NCBI GenBank assembly: GCA_023388175.1 | Contig: JAEWGT010000011.1 | Coordinates: 310,001 to 374,000 of the forward strand | From: Pseudomonadota bacterium | GTDB taxonomy: Bacteria; Pseudomonadota; Alphaproteobacteria; Rhizobiales; Devosiaceae | Direction: 5' to 3' | DNA: 64,000 bases | In this document: in pieces, positions 60,747 to 64,000 of the stretch | How the letters are laid out: each line of letters starts with the position of its first letter | Position numbering within the stretch: the stretch's first letter is position 1 | Made by a program: the position numbers and the translations under genes | The notes under the pieces: model-generated | Databases searched by the model: none | What the model was told of the DNA's origin: nothing | The model's input: the letters and a program-made list of their open reading frames with translations, nothing else

Positions 60747-60775
<29 letters not shown>
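59366..60775 (-). CDS. cysG: Siroheme synthase (SUMT plus precorrin-2 dehydrogenase/ferrochelatase)
   Basis: A 469-residue multifunctional enzyme. The N-terminal part (about residues 1-210) has LPVFFDLKGKRAVVIGGSEPAAWKIELL, the NAD-binding dehydrogenase/ferrochelatase module. The C-terminal SUMT (about residues 215-460) shows VTLVGAGPGEAELLTIKAVRALQSADVILFDDLVS and VVRLKSGDPMIFGRAGEEIE. The ATG at 60775 matches the family N-terminus and overlaps nasA by 29 nt; longer versions of the frame run through nasA. It supplies siroheme to NirB, and its SUMT could also make precorrin-2 for the cob pathway, since no separate cobA is in the window. Confidence 0.94.
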
Positions 60776-63362
<2,587 letters not shown>

Positions 63363-63364
63363 GA

Positions 63365-63502
63365 CAAGAAACCCCTCATCCGCCCCTTCTCCCGCAAGGG
63401 GAGAAGGGGAGCACCGAGTTTGTTGGGCGCATTGAGCCTCCCCTCTCCCCTTGCGGGAGAGGGTGGATCGGGCAAAGCCCGAGACGGGTGAGGGGTTTCT
63501 TG
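63365..63502. repeat. Large composite palindromic element, family B, between nirD and nasA
   Basis: Perfect 14-bp outer arms CAAGAAACCCCTCA (63365-63378) and TGAGGGGTTTCTTG (63489-63502) enclose the same two inner hairpins as the 51.0-kb copy. The element begins three bases from the nasA ATG and supplies its GAGGGG ribosome site. Confidence 0.9.
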
Positions 63503-63508
63503 TTACGA

Positions 63509-63850
63509 TCACTCCGCCGCCACCTGCATCAGCACATCGGGGGCGATGAGGATGCGATTGTTGACCACCCTCACCGGATAGGTGCGCACCTTGCCCTCAT
63601 CGGCGCCCTGCGCCTCGCCTGTTGCCAGGTCGAAGACCCAGTTATGCAGGGGGCAGGTAACAGAGGCGCCATGCACGATGCCTTCGGCAAGAGGGCCGCC
63701 CTTGTGCGGGCACCGATTGTCCATGGCGAAGACCTGATTGTCCTGCGTGCGGAAAATGGCAATCTTGCCGCTCGGCGTGTTCACGCAGCGCGCTCCGCGG
63801 GCGGGAACGGCGTGCACGTCGCCGATATCGATCCAGTCGGTCATGGTCAT
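63509..63850 (-). CDS. nirD: Nitrite reductase (NADH) small subunit, Rieske type
   Basis: A 113-residue Rieske-fold subunit of cytoplasmic NADH-nitrite reductase. Both halves of a 2Fe-2S site are retained: RCPHKGGPLAEG (Cys-Pro-His) at about residues 45-47 and VTCPLHNWVFDL (Cys-X2-His) at about residues 64-67. The Escherichia coli NirD lacks these, so this protein probably carries a real cluster. The ATG at 63850 shares one base with the nirB stop (TGATG), giving tight coupling. Confidence 0.93.
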   Translation of the reverse strand: MTMTDWIDIGDVHAVPARGARCVNTPSGKIAIFRTQDNQVFAMDNRCPHKGGPLAEGIVHGASVTCPLHNWVFDLATGEAQGADEGKVRTYPVRVVNNRILIAPDVLMQVAAE

Positions 63851-64000
63851 CACTCCGCAGCAACCGGAAGCCCGAACTCGGCCATGGCGGCAAATTCGTG
63901 GGCATCCTTGCCGTTGACGCGCTCCTCCCAGGGATCGACCTGGGCGAATTGCTGGGAATAGGCGAAGCGCTCGGCATAGTGGCGGCGCTTGGCGAGGTCA
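63850..64000 (-). CDS. nirB: Nitrite reductase (NADH) large subunit, C-terminal end only
   Basis: The last 49 codons of a gene that runs off the right edge. Translation gives DLAKRRHYAERFAYSQQFAQ followed by VDPWEERVNGKDAHEFAA and MAEFGLPVAAE, then the stop at 63850-63852. The QVDPWEERVNG segment is characteristic of the NirB C-terminus. The assignment is supported by the directly following nirD and nasA. The enzyme reduces nitrite to ammonium with siroheme, 4Fe-4S and FAD. Confidence 0.9.
   Translation of the reverse strand, partial: DLAKRRHYAERFAYSQQFAQVDPWEERVNGKDAHEFAAMAEFGLPVAAE

Overview
The window is an ordinary-looking chromosomal segment of a GC-rich alphaproteobacterium, most likely a member of the Hyphomicrobiales (Rhizobiales), possibly Devosia-like. 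The genus is an inference. It rests on an aerobic Paracoccus/Pseudomonas denitrificans-type cob operon, a rhizobial-type rhamnose locus (DeoR-type RhaR, RhaSTPQ transporter, RhaDI enzymes), a PutA without DNA-binding domain controlled by an Lrp-type regulator, a CX2CX7C FnrN-type regulator, a DUF1127 microprotein, and many copies of short palindromic intergenic elements. I see no rRNA, tRNA, CRISPR, prophage, transposase or insertion sequence.

Layout. 1-4.1 kb: peptide ABC transporter (permease cut by the window edge, fused double ATPase, family-5 binding protein). 4.1-7.0 kb: an AceE-like homodimeric 2-oxoacid dehydrogenase E1 divergent from an Lrp regulator. 7.0-9.3 kb: an SH3 membrane protein and an FAD/NAD(P)-binding protein. 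9.3-13.6 kb: LacI regulator divergent from a GH38 alpha-mannosidase. 13.8-21.0 kb: a seven-gene carbohydrate uptake and catabolism operon (LacI, binding protein, two permeases, MDR dehydrogenase, Hyi-like isomerase, UgpC-type ATPase). 21.1-27.1 kb: cobMLJIHGF (read from the minus strand as F-G-H-I-J-L-M, without cobK). 27.1-33.2 kb: Lrp-type putR, putA, an Xaa-Pro-type peptidase, a GNAT acetyltransferase and a DUF305 protein. 33.2-38.0 kb: LacI regulator divergent from a ribose-type sugar ABC transporter. 38.2-41.1 kb: copper export module copA-cueR-copZ. 41.3-48.6 kb: FnrN regulator, cytochrome bd oxidase cydABX and its assembly transporter cydDC around a shared FNR box. 48.9-49.6 kb: DUF1127 protein and YbaK deacylase. 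49.7-59.4 kb: L-rhamnose catabolism and transport. 59.4-64.0 kb: assimilatory nitrate/nitrite reduction (cysG, nasA, nirD, end of nirB).

The genes describe a plant- or soil-associated heterotroph that scavenges sugars, peptides and proline, makes cobalamin by the aerobic route, assimilates nitrate and respires at low oxygen with cytochrome bd. CysG probably serves both siroheme for NirB and precorrin-2 for the cob pathway. Several local operators can be read directly: a perfect FNR box between cydA and cydD, a MerR-type 19-bp-spacer promoter in front of copA, tandem LacI-type palindromes at 34.3 kb, LacI-type palindromes at 10.39 and 19.92 kb, and a long inverted repeat between rhaD and rhaR.

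I did not find an obviously new multi-gene system. The most informative oddities are an in-frame palindromic element inside cobG, the loss of cobK from an otherwise canonical operon, the absence of rhaK from the rhamnose locus, a strong hairpin directly after all four binding-protein genes, a shared TGTCTGACA palindrome in front of two neighbouring operons, and large composite palindromic elements placed inside operons. No gap exceeds 300 bases without a gene.
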